From Entomortierella parvispora (Eukaryota; Mortierellomycota; Mortierellomycetes; Mortierellales; Mortierellaceae), in NCBI GenBank assembly GCA_963573315.1, contig OY752148.1, positions 921,263 to 985,262 of the forward strand: a DNA stretch of 64,000 bases, written 5' to 3'. Made by a program: the position numbers and the translations under genes. The notes beneath the pieces were generated by a model. It saw only the letters and a program-made list of their open reading frames with translations, ran no database searches and was not told the origin of the DNA. Positions within the stretch are counted from its first letter, which is position 1, and the number at the start of each line of letters is the position of its first letter. Positions 1-10,212 of the stretch are shown here, in pieces.

Positions 1-401
1 CCCTGGAAGGATCAAACCATGACCAACACCATTGCCGTCGGGAGACCATCGTCAATTAGCATGGCGAAACTATGATCCTTCTACGGAAATGATCATTCGC
101 ATTCAGCTTTTTTTGGGAGGTCGAGTTCTCTCCAAGGAACCAAAAAGGCAGACTTGGGAAGTGCAGAGTTGAACAGTTGGGTTTACAATGGCGCCTTTCG
201 GTACTAGCGCTGGGACTTTACACCAATCAACTTCGTCATACCCCATCGACACCACTCTTCACTCACCAACAATCAGCAGGGATCTTGGAGCTTTTTTTCA
301 GGGTCACAACAGGAAAACGAAAAAGGAACAAAAAAAAAAAAAAAAGAGTGCCTACCAGTTCATTAACACGGAAATCAACAATCAATCCATCCATAAAATA
401 G
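1..401 (+). other. 5' region / first intron of RPS11
   Basis: This stretch precedes the first recognisable RPS11 codon at 402 and ends in a splice acceptor (AAAATAG). A pyrimidine-rich acceptor-like tract also sits near 293-302, and an A-run lies at about 330-345. The family's first few residues are not encoded convincingly here, so the initiator exon is either a very short exon I could not place or lies before base 1. I see no other gene. Confidence 0.5.
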
Positions 402-952
402 ATTGAAAAGGCTTTCCAGAAGCAGCAGGGTATCTTCCAAAACGCCAAGGTTGCCGGCAAGAAGTCGGTCAAGAACAACCGCTGGTACAAGGATGTCGGT
501 CTTGGTTTCAAGACCCCCAAGGAGGCTATTGAGGGTCACTACATTGACAAGAAGTGCCCCTTCACCGGCGATGTTTCCATCCGTGGCCGCATCTTGACCG
601 GAGAGATCATCTCCACCAAGATGAAGCGCACCATCATCATCCGTCGCGAGTACCTCCACTTCATCTCCAAGTACAACCGTTACGAGAAGCGCCACAAGGT
701 AAACAACAGAAGACAACAATACTGGACTCTAGAAAATTGGCCCTCTGTCGAACTTGTTTCTAACATTTCTCTTACTCTTCAAAAATATAATAGAACTTGG
801 CCGCCCACATGTCGCCTTGCTTCATTGGTGTCCAGCAAGGAGACTCCGTCACTGTTGGTCAGTGCCGCCCCTTGTCCAAGACTGTCCGCTTCAACGTCCT
901 CAAGGTCCAGAAGAAGGTCGTCAAGGGAGCCAAGAACTTTGCCAAGTTCTAA
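402..952 (+). CDS. RPS11: 40S ribosomal protein S11 (uS17), 5' end missing
   Basis: Encodes the small-subunit ribosomal protein uS17 (eukaryotic S11). Two exons are visible: 402-698 and 794-952, with a 95-bp GT-AG intron that joins in phase 0 after the motif [10 protein letters not shown]. The 151 residues present include the family signatures [28 protein letters not shown] and [17 protein letters not shown], and end in the typical FAKF. Only the first handful of residues is missing; the first visible codon follows a splice acceptor, so an upstream exon must supply the start. Length and ending fit the family (about 155 aa). An AATAAA lies about 80 bp after the stop. The downstream neighbour is convergent. 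Confidence 0.93.
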
Positions 953-1034
953 ATGACTCTTGTTGTTTTTTTTACAACTCTCTCAGTTCGTAATTGCATA
1001 ACCAACTTGTCCCTTTTTCCAGTGATCTGGATTT

Positions 1035-1040
1035 CAATAA
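1035..1040 (+). terminator. Polyadenylation signal of RPS11
   Basis: A canonical AATAAA hexamer lies 83 bp after the RPS11 stop codon, in the gap between two convergent genes. Position and sequence fit a cleavage/polyadenylation signal; the cleavage site itself is not visible. Confidence 0.6.
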
Positions 1041-1165
1041 AATGAACCCCAAGGAAGCCGGAAAATTGAAACAAAGTCGCACCAAAACGGAAAAGTTCAT
1101 GAATGAAGATATGAGGGCAAATTTTCGACATGTAATAGTGTAGAAAGCAAAAAATAGAGGTCTGC

Positions 1166-1861
1166 TTAGACTAGATTTGGTGGTGCCGTGTCAGAATCGT
1201 GTGTGCGCTTCTTCGGGGAGAGAACGTTCTCTGGTTTAGGAAGGGGCGGCCTTGGAGGGTCAAGATCAAAGGACCACAGTTTCCAGCTCTTCTTTGGCTG
1301 AGGGAACACGGCTGCACCATAGTCCTCTAACAGGATCTTGTCCCTGAGCGAGCCTGGTGTGGCGTAGAAATACTCATAGTCGTCGTCACTGTTCCTGTCG
1401 ACTACGCTTTTTTCATCAATCTTTGCGTCCAACTTTGCCAGTTCATGGTCGCCAGAGCTTGCTTGTCCTCGATTGTCCCCGTGCAGCTGTCGTGATTCCT
1501 CTGGATTATTGCTCGTCTTTTCATGTACTGAGCCCAGGGCGGGTTGTTGATCCGGATGGGCCTTCTTGATCCGATAACGAAGGACATGACGGCCATTATT
1601 ACCGAACCGACTGTTTAAAATTTGGCGTTGGCGAAGCCGATGGGCTTCTTGGTCGAGCTCCTGGTTGGTGACTTTGGACCCAACGGCAAATTTTGGATTG
1701 TCGCCATGACGGTAATAATTTCCATAGTCCGACGCCAGTGGAGGGTGCCGGACATGGTCTTTGTGATCCCGGAAGAAGAGCAAGGCCAAAAGAGAAAAGG
1801 AAAAAACTGCGAACCAGACCAGGCGTCGGCGTCTGGCGTGAAGGTGGCTCGATTGCATCAT
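1166..1861 (-). CDS. Hypothetical single-pass type II membrane protein (231 aa)
   Basis: I do not recognise a family. The reading frame is open further upstream, but that part crosses a 22-base poly-A tract typical of a leader, so I place the start at the MMQSS methionine (1861). The N terminus has a short basic stretch (RRRR) followed by one hydrophobic segment at about residues 15-29, which predicts a type II signal anchor with most of the protein in the lumen. The remainder is polar, rich in His, Arg, Asp and Ser, with a tyrosine/aspartate cluster near residue 165 and a proline-rich, basic C terminus. No catalytic motif is visible. The architecture resembles stem regions of Golgi proteins, but that is only a shape argument. 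Confidence 0.55.
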   Translation of the reverse strand: MMQSSHLHARRRRLVWFAVFSFSLLALLFFRDHKDHVRHPPLASDYGNYYRHGDNPKFAVGSKVTNQELDQEAHRLRQRQILNSRFGNNGRHVLRYRIKKAHPDQQPALGSVHEKTSNNPEESRQLHGDNRGQASSGDHELAKLDAKIDEKSVVDRNSDDDYEYFYATPGSLRDKILLEDYGAAVFPQPKKSWKLWSFDLDPPRPPLPKPENVLSPKKRTHDSDTAPPNLV

Positions 1862-2349
1862 CTTTTTTTTGTTCTTAAGCAACAGGGTGTTGCTATGGTT
1901 AGCGAGAGAAAGGGTTGATGGATTGTCGAAATGAACCAGAGAGCCAGTTGAGGGGCAAGATAACAAAAAAAAAAAAAAAAAAAAAGAGTTGGAGTAAAGA
2001 CGATGGAGGTTGGTTTGTGGGTGGCATGGGTGGATGATTCTCTCCTATTTCTACTCACTTTGTCGTCGAGCAAAGGGCAAGGGTGGAATGGAATGTTGCC
2101 ACATGCCAGAATCAGCTTGCGCACGGTCATTTTCTCATCTTCTAGCAAGACGCGAATCATTGTTTTGTGTCGTCAGAGCGCAAAGATCATTTGGAGGCCT
2201 CTTTTCTTCTTACGACAGCATATCTCTTTCTTTATGGACGACGAAGGAACTATCGAGTCAAGGGCAGCTAGGCGATGCGATTGGTAAATTGGATAGATAA
2301 AGAAGGCGATTGCCGGAGACATGGTGGCGGTGTCCTGGCAATGGGTCGA
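1862..2349. other. Intergenic region with poly-A tract
   Basis: Leader and promoter of the minus-strand gene at 1166-1861, then the 3' flank of the gene at 2350. An A-run of about 22 bases lies at 1964-1985. From about 2000 onward the sequence is similar to 4130-4500 and belongs to the duplicated block described separately. No gene is evident. Confidence 0.5.
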
Positions 2350-3042
2350 CTAATAAGCTTGTCTCCAGGTGCTCCTAGGCGCAGTTGCGGAGTCTGCCCT
2401 GTAAAACACAGTCCCATGGATAGTCCTGCACTTGAAAATACCCTTCAGCGCGTCCTTCGCAACTTGGTCATATTTCTGTCTATTAAGAATTTCCCCTAGA
2501 TTGGGTTTTCGGCCTTTGCCCTTCTCGAAATGGCAGACCCGAACATTGGGGTCCGGCTTGAACGGGATACAATCTTTTTTATCCTGGGGAGTTGGCGATA
2601 CCTCACAGTTCTTGAAACAATCGGCCTTTTGGTCATAGAATGCAGATATTTCGTCCGGGGTGTTGTATTTCAAGGGGCCTTTCACATCAATAACCGCATT
2701 CTTGAAATATCCTGCGTAGACGGTCGGATCGCCACACAGAGCCTTCTGGGTGTCTCTATCAAATGCTCGATCACCCGTCAATTTTTGCCTGGCGATGGCC
2801 GCAGGATCATCCAACGCTTGAAACGGATGCATTCCTTGACAGCACTGAATACAACTGTAGAAGTCCGTCTTCAGCTTATCTGGATAGCCATTTGCATCAA
2901 ATGTGCCCCTCTCCTGATCGCAAATGGTTTTGAGAATTTCAGTAGCAACTTTCTGTTCATTGGTGTCACTCGCAGCTGCGACGCGTGTCATAGCAACCGA
3001 GGCCATAACCAGAGAAAGGAAGTAGATGTATTTGGACTTCAT
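2350..3042 (-). CDS. Secreted cysteine-rich protein, copy A (230 aa)
   Basis: The product has an N-terminal signal peptide (hydrophobic residues about 6-24, ending in an Ala-rich cleavage-like region) and then a roughly 205-residue soluble domain with about 11 cysteines. Signature stretches are DFYSCIQCCQGM at about 61-72, DDPAAIARQKLTGDR at about 78-92, and spaced Cys pairs before a basic C-terminal part. I recognise no named family; small secreted cysteine-rich proteins are common in fungi and roles range from wall binding to host interaction, none of which is shown here. The start is fixed by the signal peptide and by a leader intron ending directly before the ATG. A paralogue with the same architecture lies at 4551-5247 but is broken. 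There is no intron in the coding part. Confidence 0.75.
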   Translation of the reverse strand: MKSKYIYFLSLVMASVAMTRVAAASDTNEQKVATEILKTICDQERGTFDANGYPDKLKTDFYSCIQCCQGMHPFQALDDPAAIARQKLTGDRAFDRDTQKALCGDPTVYAGYFKNAVIDVKGPLKYNTPDEISAFYDQKADCFKNCEVSPTPQDKKDCIPFKPDPNVRVCHFEKGKGRKPNLGEILNRQKYDQVAKDALKGIFKCRTIHGTVFYRADSATAPRSTWRQAY

Positions 3043-3044
3043 CT

Positions 3045-3323
3045 CTGCAATGGCAAGACAGCAAAGTTCGTTAGCCTATAATAGTTGCATCGATGTCCGA
3101 CTATTAACCACAAAAAACAGGAATGCATCTTACTCAAAGATGGGTACTGGGCGAAGCTGTGGGCGTGGCGTTCTTGGTAAGGATCCGTGATGATCTTGTG
3201 AGGGTTCTAAAGCGCGGGGTTCGTTTGTGTAATTGCTCTTGCAAGAATTATAGGCGATGTGTCTTGTAGATGTTGCTTTGGGGTTGTGTGCGCTGTCGTT
3301 GAACAGGACATTGGGTATTTATA
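3045..3323 (-). promoter_or_regulatory. TATA box and leader intron of the copy A secreted-protein gene
   Basis: On the minus strand a TATAAATA box lies at 3316-3323. A donor GTAAG starts at 3133 and an acceptor CAG ends at about 3045, just before the ATG at 3042, giving a leader intron of about 89 bp. The paralogous gene has the same arrangement (donor at 5341, acceptor ending at 5250), so both elements were duplicated with the gene and are probably functional. Confidence 0.6.
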
Positions 3324-4550
3324 CAAGTGAAGAATTAGCCGGAGCGTTAAGGAGAACAACGGCATTCAGTGGGCTACACTAAGGAGAGGCCACCAAGTGA
3401 CGAGACTATAATAAAGGGACAACGTCAAGGAACTCAGGGGATAACATCAAGGAGCAACGTCAGGAACATCCAAGGACAAGGGACTATACCAAGGGCTGGA
3501 AAAACTAAGGCAATAAGAAATCGCGGGAGGACGATACCGCCAAAGAAGGAGCAGAGAAAAACACGTATGTGCGAATGGAGGAAATAACACGGACACGGTT
3601 ATCAAAAAAGTGGGGACTAGAAAAGAGAATAGGTTCCTAGGGAAGGCACTAATGCGTACTAGTAGGCGCTAGTAAGCGGTGGTATGCTCCCAACAGCAAC
3701 TTGGAGGTGAAAACAGCCGTGAAAGCCTCCTTTTTGCATCACCGTCCCTTCATGTCAGATCTAGCGCATGTTCAACTTTGCTACCCTATAGAAGACTACC
3801 GTAGGAATGGCGTTGGAGTCTGGGAGCCGCACGCCCAGAATCGGGTCGCCTCGAGGATCATGACTCCGTTAGCGACAATCCTGGACCGTTAAATCGTCAA
3901 GAACAGGTGACAGATCGCTCCTTTTGGCCGTTCAACGACCAATTACTATCATATAGGGCTTGCACTGTCTCCTAAGCTGAACCCTGTATCGTGCTGGTTT
4001 GGCTTGTTCAGTCTCCGTCTCGGTAAGTAATATAGGGAAGCACTGACGTCCAAACGAATAAAAAAAATTCTGAATCGCGATTCCTAGCTTCAGGAAAGTA
4101 GTCTTTGCTTTTGCGAAGATAACGAGAGTGAATGACAACTTTTTTCTCTTGCTTCCAAGGCAACTCCAAGGTGTGAGCGTGCGGATACATAATTCTCTCT
4201 CTTTTTTTTCTCCTCACTTGGACGTCGAGCAGAAGGCAAAGGTGATTTGTTATGATGAGACATGACAGAACCTGCTTGCGAAAGGCGATTTTTTGTTCCA
4301 ATTTCGTGCGTGCAAGACGCGTGCATCACTTGGTTTTGTGTCTTCAGAATGCAAAGATCACAGTGAATGTCGAGTTAGATGTGTACTGAAAACTTCATAA
4401 GCCCATTGTTCTACAGGTTCATTCTTATGATAACATCTCTCTTTCTTTATGGAAGACGAAGGGACTATCAAAGCTGATAGGTTGGATATACAAAGAAAGT
4501 GATCGGCGGAGGTTCGGTGGCAGTTTTCAGGCATCTTCAGGCTTGATTAA

Positions 4551-5247
4551 TCAAGACCTTATCTTTACCCAGTCCTTCCTGGATGCTCTCGAAGAGTCAG
4601 CTCTGTATGATGTAAGCCCACGTGTAGTCCTGCAGATAAAAGTACCCCTCTGCACGTCCTTTTGAAGTTGATCGAAATCCTTTGTGAGTTCCTCCAGAAT
4701 TGTCGGATTTCGGTATTTGTCAACATGGAAATTGCAGACCTCAGCAGTGGGATCCGGCTTGAACGGAATGCAAAATTTTTTATCTTGAGGAGTATCTGAT
4801 TCGGCACAGCTTCTGTAACATTCAACCTTCTGCTCGAAGAACTTGGACAGTGTGGCTGTGGTGTCGTGTTTGAGGTTGCCTCTCACATCAATAATAGCTT
4901 CCTTGAGATACTCTACGTAAGAGCTCATACCGCCGCAGAGAGCCTTCCGGCTTTTTTTTATCAAATTCTCGTTCACCCGTCAATCTTTTCCTGGCAATGG
5001 CCGCAGGATCGTCCAAAGCTCCGTACGGATTCATTCCTTGACAGCACTCAAGACAACTGTAGAAATCTGCTCTCAGTTCATCCACAAAGCCAAACCTGTC
5101 AACCGTACCTCTCTGCAGATTACAAACAATCTCAAAGATTTCAAGCGCTGTTTTCTGTTCACTGTCCTCGTCCTCGGTCGTCACACATGTCACCACAGCG
5201 ACCAAAGCCATGAGCAGAGAAAGCAAGTAGATGTAGTTAGACCTCAT
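4551..5247 (-). pseudogene. Secreted cysteine-rich protein, copy B, frameshifted
   Basis: Paralogue of the gene at 2350-3042. The first frame (5247 down to about 4955) encodes a signal peptide and the motifs DFYSCLECCQGM and DDPAAIARKRLTGER, then runs into unrelated sequence and stops at 4888. The rest of the homology (ALCGG, then the spaced cysteines up to the end at 4551) continues in another frame. The switch falls in a run of eight A (sense strand, about 4953-4960); one base fewer would restore one frame of the same length class as copy A. This is either a true frameshift or a homopolymer sequencing error. Everything after it keeps good similarity to copy A, so the break is recent or artefactual. 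Confidence 0.75.
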
Positions 5248-5249
5248 AT

Positions 5250-5525
5250 CTACAGTTGTAAAATAGAAAAAAGTTCGTCAGCATACAAACATTCGGCTAT
5301 GTACGCTGCATGGAAACCTCAAAATACATCAGAACCCTTACTCACTGCTAATGGTCGTTAGATGTTGGGGAGTAGCTGCGGGTGTTCTTGAAAGGGGTCC
5401 GCGGTGGTTTGTCACAGAGTTTTTTTTTGTGTATTGGCTCTTGCAAAGATTTTGAGAGATGTGTCTTATAGGGGTTTCTTTCAGTGTTGTGAGTTCTTCG
5501 TGGGGCTGGGCATCGAGTATTTATG
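5250..5525 (-). promoter_or_regulatory. TATA-like box and leader intron of copy B
   Basis: The minus strand carries CATAAATA at 5518-5525, a weaker version of the TATAAATA box of copy A. The leader intron runs from the GTAAG donor at 5341 to the TAG acceptor at 5250, two bases before the ATG at 5247. The layout matches copy A closely. Confidence 0.5.
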
Positions 5526-5717
5526 TCAGTGAAGAGATACAAGAAGAGAAACACGGATATTGGGCGGGTCCGTAAGAGCAACACCAAAGAACAGCACTAA
5601 GGAGGATACTCAAAGTGGCCACCAGGTGACAGGACCAAGTCTATAATAAAGAGACAACATCAAGGGACAACATCAAGGGACAACATCGAGGGACGACATC
5701 ATCAGAGATGAAAGGAA

Positions 5718-5971
5718 GTGCGCCAACATGTACAAAGATGTTGAAGAAAGTGCGCCAACATGTGCATGGATGTCGAGGAAGTGCACTAACATGTATAAAG
5801 ATGTTGAAGAAGTGTGCCATCATGTAAAAGGAGGTCGAAGGAATTGCGCCAACATATACAAGGAGGTCGAAGGAAGTGCGCCAACATATACAAGGAGGTC
5901 GAAGGAAGTGCGCCAACATATACAAGGAGGTCGAAGGAACAGCGCCAACATGTGCAAGGAGTCCATTCGCG
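5718..5971 (+). repeat. 32-bp minisatellite, about 8 units
   Basis: Starts of the GTGCGCCAAC-type unit fall at 5718, 5750, 5781, 5812, 5844, 5876, 5908 and 5940, so the period is 31-32 bp. The unit reads roughly GTGCGCCAACATATACAAGG followed by AGGTCGAAGGAA; the last units are nearly identical and the first ones diverged. Because 32 is not a multiple of three, all frames stay open and produce spurious reading frames on both strands. It lies upstream of the copy B gene; copy A has no equivalent array. Confidence 0.85.
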
Positions 5972-6473
5972 AGCCGCAGTGTCCCGAACCGCGACAACCT
6001 CCTGTCGCATCACTTGAATTTTACCACTTCAGAGAGAACCATCGTAGGAATGGCGTTCATGTCTGGGCACCACATATCCAGATCGAATCGACTTGGGAGT
6101 CAACGGATCCACTGACGGCAATCCTGAATCGCTGTCGCTCGTTGCCTCAAGAGATACTATCTGCATACAACAACAAATTGGCCGAGATTCCGGTTATGAA
6201 CTTTGATCCCACTTTTCCATCTTAGTCTTCGACGTGCTGTAGTAGATCACCGGGCTCTATTGGCTGTCCCGTAGTTTTCATTCGGCTCTTCTTGTCTTAA
6301 TCCTGATTGTTTATGGGTTCCCATCGTTTATCTAGCTGTTTTTGAAATCCGTGAACAAAACAGCGGTATCAACAACACAGTCATTGGCCAATGGCGACTT
6401 TTGAAAAAAAAAAAGAGATTTTGTATTGTTTAACCGCTTTTCACGATGACCTAGATGGTCCGAGAGCACTTGA
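5972..6473. other. Intergenic region with the duplicated upstream block
   Basis: Bases 6030-6130 match 3790-3890 of copy A. The rest is the 3' flank of the short-chain dehydrogenase. An A-rich tract lies at 6404-6413. No gene is evident. Confidence 0.4.
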
Positions 6474-7756
6474 TCAAGGCTCCCGGATGTTCTCCTTGGC
6501 CAATGCTTCAGAATAGGTCCACAATTCCTCCTGCAACGCCTCGTCCAATGCATAGCTGCCTAATGAGATGAGTGGGTAAACGAATGATTGCGTCAGTGTC
6601 ACTCTTTTCGTCTTGAAATAAGCCGCCACTGGAAAAAGAAAAAGAAAAATCCTTACTTGGTCTGCAAATATTGCCTACAGGTACGAGATAGTTTCCTCTC
6701 AAATCCTTCTCCTCAACTTCTGGACTCGTAGCACAGTACAGCTGGTTCAAGCATCCAACCTTGGGAGACGCCGCGCAAAGCTTTCCTGCGGCATCGTACA
6801 ATCCTGCGGCAACGGCACCCAACGAATCCTTGTTGTTCCTCGCGAGATCTGTCTGGACAAAACCAGGATGGGGCATGTTCACATAGACCTTTTCACCCTG
6901 GAGACGACGAGCCAATGCTTTGCCAAAGAGAATGTTGCAGAGCTTGCTCCTTCCATAACGAGAGGTGGCATTGCTCTTGGACTCGTCGTTCAAGGTCTTG
7001 AAGTCGACGCCTCCATGAACTGTCATCTCGTGTCCGATCGAAGCCAACATGACGATCCTGGATGGTTGTGATTCTTTGATCCTGTCCAATAATTGCATTG
7101 TGAAGACGTAATGGCTGATAGTCATCGAATCATAAGGGAAAAAAGAAAAAGAAAAAGAAAAAGAAAAAGAAAAAGAAAAAGATTTTACAAGGGTCAGCTC
7201 ATGCACAACAAGGAAAAAAAATGGGTTTCCAACTGGTCTCCCTTTCTTGGGTTTTCCTCTTTTCTTACCCCATGTGGTTGACAGCAAACTGTTGCTCAAC
7301 CCCATCTGCACTCAGAGCAAAAGGACTGGTCATGATACCTCCGTTGTTGATCAGTATGTGGATGGGCAATCCGCGTTCCAGAAACTTTTTGGCGGCTCTG
7401 TGACAGCTATTCATGTCGTTCAGATCCAGGGCCAAAAACTCGAGCTGAGGCTCTTGGTGTTTGGTGGTTTCGGATTCGAGGGTAGGGTTGGGGTTGTGCT
7501 TTTGTTTCCATTCCCGAATTTCAACCTTGGCCTTCTCGATAGCCTCCAGGGCCTTGGCCTCCGATCTGCAGGCAAGGATGACGTGGGCACCGTGAGAGGC
7601 GAGGGCGACGGTGGTGGCATAGCCCAGTCCTGAATTGGCGCCAGTGACAATGGCGACCTTCCCGCTCAGATCCGGGATATCCTCGACCTTGTAACGAGGA
7701 CTCTGGACCATGGTCTTCCAGTAGGCGGCGTTAAAGACAATATTGGTGTAGGGCAT
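6474..7756 (-). CDS. Short-chain dehydrogenase/reductase, retinol-dehydrogenase-like (343 aa)
   Basis: NAD(P)-dependent oxidoreductase of the classical SDR superfamily, closest in style to RDH11-14/WWOX-type enzymes. Three exons: 7269-7756, 6657-7114 and 6474-6559, with introns in phases 2 and 1 and canonical GT-AG ends. Visible motifs are the cofactor loop TGANSGLG (about residue 39), an ACRS motif in the position that often sets cofactor preference, NNGG where NNAG is usual, NHMGHYVF after the first splice, the catalytic YGRSK (Tyr and Lys) and PGFVQTDL. The C-terminal exon gives ALDEALQEELW, typical of the subgroup. The first intron contains a pure AAAAGA-type repeat (about 7139-7185). The substrate cannot be told from sequence. 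The start at 7756 gives a normal-length N terminus before the Rossmann fold. Confidence 0.87.
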
Positions 7757-8503
7757 GATAGTCTCTATAACGCACGAGGGTGAGAAAGATGATGGGAGGA
7801 GGGAGGTGGGTAAAGACGGGGAGTGGATTTGAGGACGGAAGAGGAAAGAAAGGATGGAAAAAAAAAAGAGAAATGCGCTCATATTTATTTCAAAAACCTG
7901 GGCCTTTGGTTTTTGTCCAGTTGTCCATCCAACCATCCAAACCCTGCCTGTTCTATTTGCCTGCCCCCTGCCTTTCTCCCGTTTTTTCTCATGGACTTTC
8001 GACCTCTTGGGCTGACAGGGTCATTGCTCAAAATAAATTTTCAAAAAATCAAAATGGCATGGACCCATGGAATATGTTTTTCGAGAGCACTACGTCCCTC
8101 CTGTCCAACCGTCTGGCTGAGCTGGATGGACGGAGGGAGAAATAAAGATTCCGCGGGTGAGAGTAGGTAAGCTGGCTGTCTTTTTTTTTGATCGAACAAA
8201 CGTGCTGTTTGAATTGTCGATGTGATCAACAGCATTTCATGCGCTATCCCAAATGTCGATCGGGTGCCTTCAATACCCAGGTTAGATGCAGGAGGGCAGG
8301 GGAAGGTCAAGTCTAGTCTATTAGAGCCAGCATACTTGGAGCAGAGTACATGGACATTCGATCGAGCGCGTCTCCTACTGTACTTGGATGACGAGTTCAC
8401 TTGAAATGAGGGCAAGGGTCGATCCGCCTTTAAAATATGCTATCCTTTACTTTGATTCCAACACATGTCAAAGAAGGTGCACGGAGCATTTGGTTGCTTT
8501 TGA
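7757..8503. other. Intergenic region between two minus-strand genes
   Basis: Contains the promoter and leader of the dehydrogenase and the 3' flank of the histone deacetylase. A purine-rich stretch lies at about 7780-7880. Short open frames are present but have no coding character or splice-coherent partners. I see no gene. Confidence 0.45.
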
Positions 8504-10179
8504 TCACTTTTTTAATGAGGTGGATGCCGACGAATTCGGAGAGGTGATCCCTGCACTCTGTCGAGATACAAGCTCCTTCACATGAGCAAGATAGGGGTCT
8601 GTATTCTCATCCGGCTGCCGACCGGCATCGTCGACTTTTAGCAAGAAGTCCGGCTCATAGTCTTCAAACTGGTCATGCTCGGGAATCTCGTCCGAGATGT
8701 CTCGGCCAAGGATCTGACTCGTTAGATAGGCATAGCTCCGAGCCGCAGCGGCGCTGTTGTATCCGCCGCCACCAAGAATGATCAACGGTTTTTTCCAAGC
8801 CATGACTTTTTGAAGACAGTCGTTATAACTGGATATACTCAGGTTCCATTTCCCAAGCGGATCGCCTGCCATGCCTAGGGGTTTCAAAAACCAAGGAAGG
8901 TGTAGTGCTCATCAGCGGGTATTCTGTTTCATCCAGAGGCTTTGTTTTTTTGGTTGCCTTTTCCCCAATGTCCTCTTTGCCTTTTTTCTCTTACCATCTA
9001 CGCCACATTGAAGCACAACAGCCATAGGGTTGTACGAGGCAACCAACGGTTCAATCAAGTCGTCAAAGATCTTTGATAGCGTTTCCCGACACAAACCTGA
9101 TCGAAGAGGCACGTTCACCACAGCCTTTGATCTAGCAGATACATCCTTGCCACTTCCAGACCCAGGATAGAACCCTTCCGCGAAATGATGTAATGAGACG
9201 GTGAGGACCTTATTCGTGAACTGAAAGGCCTTTTCCACGCCATCTCCATGATGAACATCCAAATCCAGATAGAGGACGCGATCAAATGTTTTTTGGAGTT
9301 CCATGATGCCGAGAACAATGTCGTTCACGATGCAGAATCCCGCAGCCATGTCCTTGCCTGCATGGTGCCTATAGAGGGAAAGAGAGAAAGTCACTATCTG
9401 TCAGTTACCAAGGGGCAAAAGGAACAAGCATGACATGAAGTGTGGGCCGTTGAAGATTAGACTGAACAAGACTAGACCGAACTCCACTCACCTTCCACCA
9501 TCCCAATGGATAACAATATCAAAGTCGTCCTCGTTAAGAAACGTGGCTGCTTGCAAGGTGGATCCGGCCACAAATTCGGCATAGTCTCCAATGCCTTCAA
9601 AGACGGAGCAGTCATGTACGAGACCGTATTCCTCAAGGACATTGCTATCGATCGGTCCTTCGTCTCGTTCCTTTTCCTCTACATGTCTAAGAAATTCTGA
9701 GCAGATCGGGAGGTTCTGCAGTTAGTGTGCTGTACTAAGGGAAGAAAAGAACATGAGGCGATGCGCGAAGTTTACCCACGTAGTCCCTGGAATGGTATCG
9801 ACAGAGCTCTTTGACAGTGGCACGACGCGGAGCAATAATGGTCAGATCGCGTAGGCGAAGGAGACCGTAGGCGTCGATCAGAGCATGGACAGCTCTGGAC
9901 TAGTTATCATCCACAATAATAGCAACAATAGCAAGCGTGTCAGCCAAGCAGGAAGAAGCCTTCAGCAGTGAACAACAGTATACAGCCGCATGGAAGGAAC
10001 ATGATCCCCGTACCCGGTTGAGGTTTGAAGGCAGATGCGAGCACAGGGCGGCATAGTCTCTGCTGTAGATGTAGGCGACGCGTGCGATCCTGGGTGCATG
10101 AGCATGAGCGTGAGCATGGATCTGGGCCTGGCGACGAAGAGGAAGAGGCCGGGGGTTTGAAAGGGATGAAGGAGCAGAA

Positions 10180-10212
<33 letters not shown>

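Larger units (their letters stand above)
2000..3890 (+). repeat. Segmental duplication, copy A
   Basis: First copy of a tandem duplication of about 2 kb; the second is about 4130-6140. Matching landmarks occur in the same order in both: a block near 2060-2180 paired with 4210-4370, TCTCTTTCTTTATGG near 2222 paired with 4437, the secreted-protein gene, its leader intron and TATA-like box, and an upstream block near 3790-3890 paired with 6030-6130 that shares CGTAGGAATGGCGTT. Similarity is clear but far from identical, so the duplication is old. Outer borders are approximate. Confidence 0.75.
4130..6140 (+). repeat. Segmental duplication, copy B
   Basis: Second copy of the duplicated block (see 2000-3890), with the landmarks in the same order and orientation. 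It differs by a frameshift in the gene and by a 32-bp minisatellite and a short 15-bp repeat (5650-5700) in the upstream part. The stretch 3043-4550 between the two genes contains only the leader of copy A, GGACAA-rich degenerate repeats near 3410-3500 and the 3' flank of copy B; I see no further gene there. Confidence 0.72.

Noticed and set aside
5728-6225. 165-aa plus-strand open frame over the minisatellite
   Set aside because: Its first two thirds are translation of a 32-bp repeat whose period keeps frames open by chance; no start context, no homologue that I recognise.
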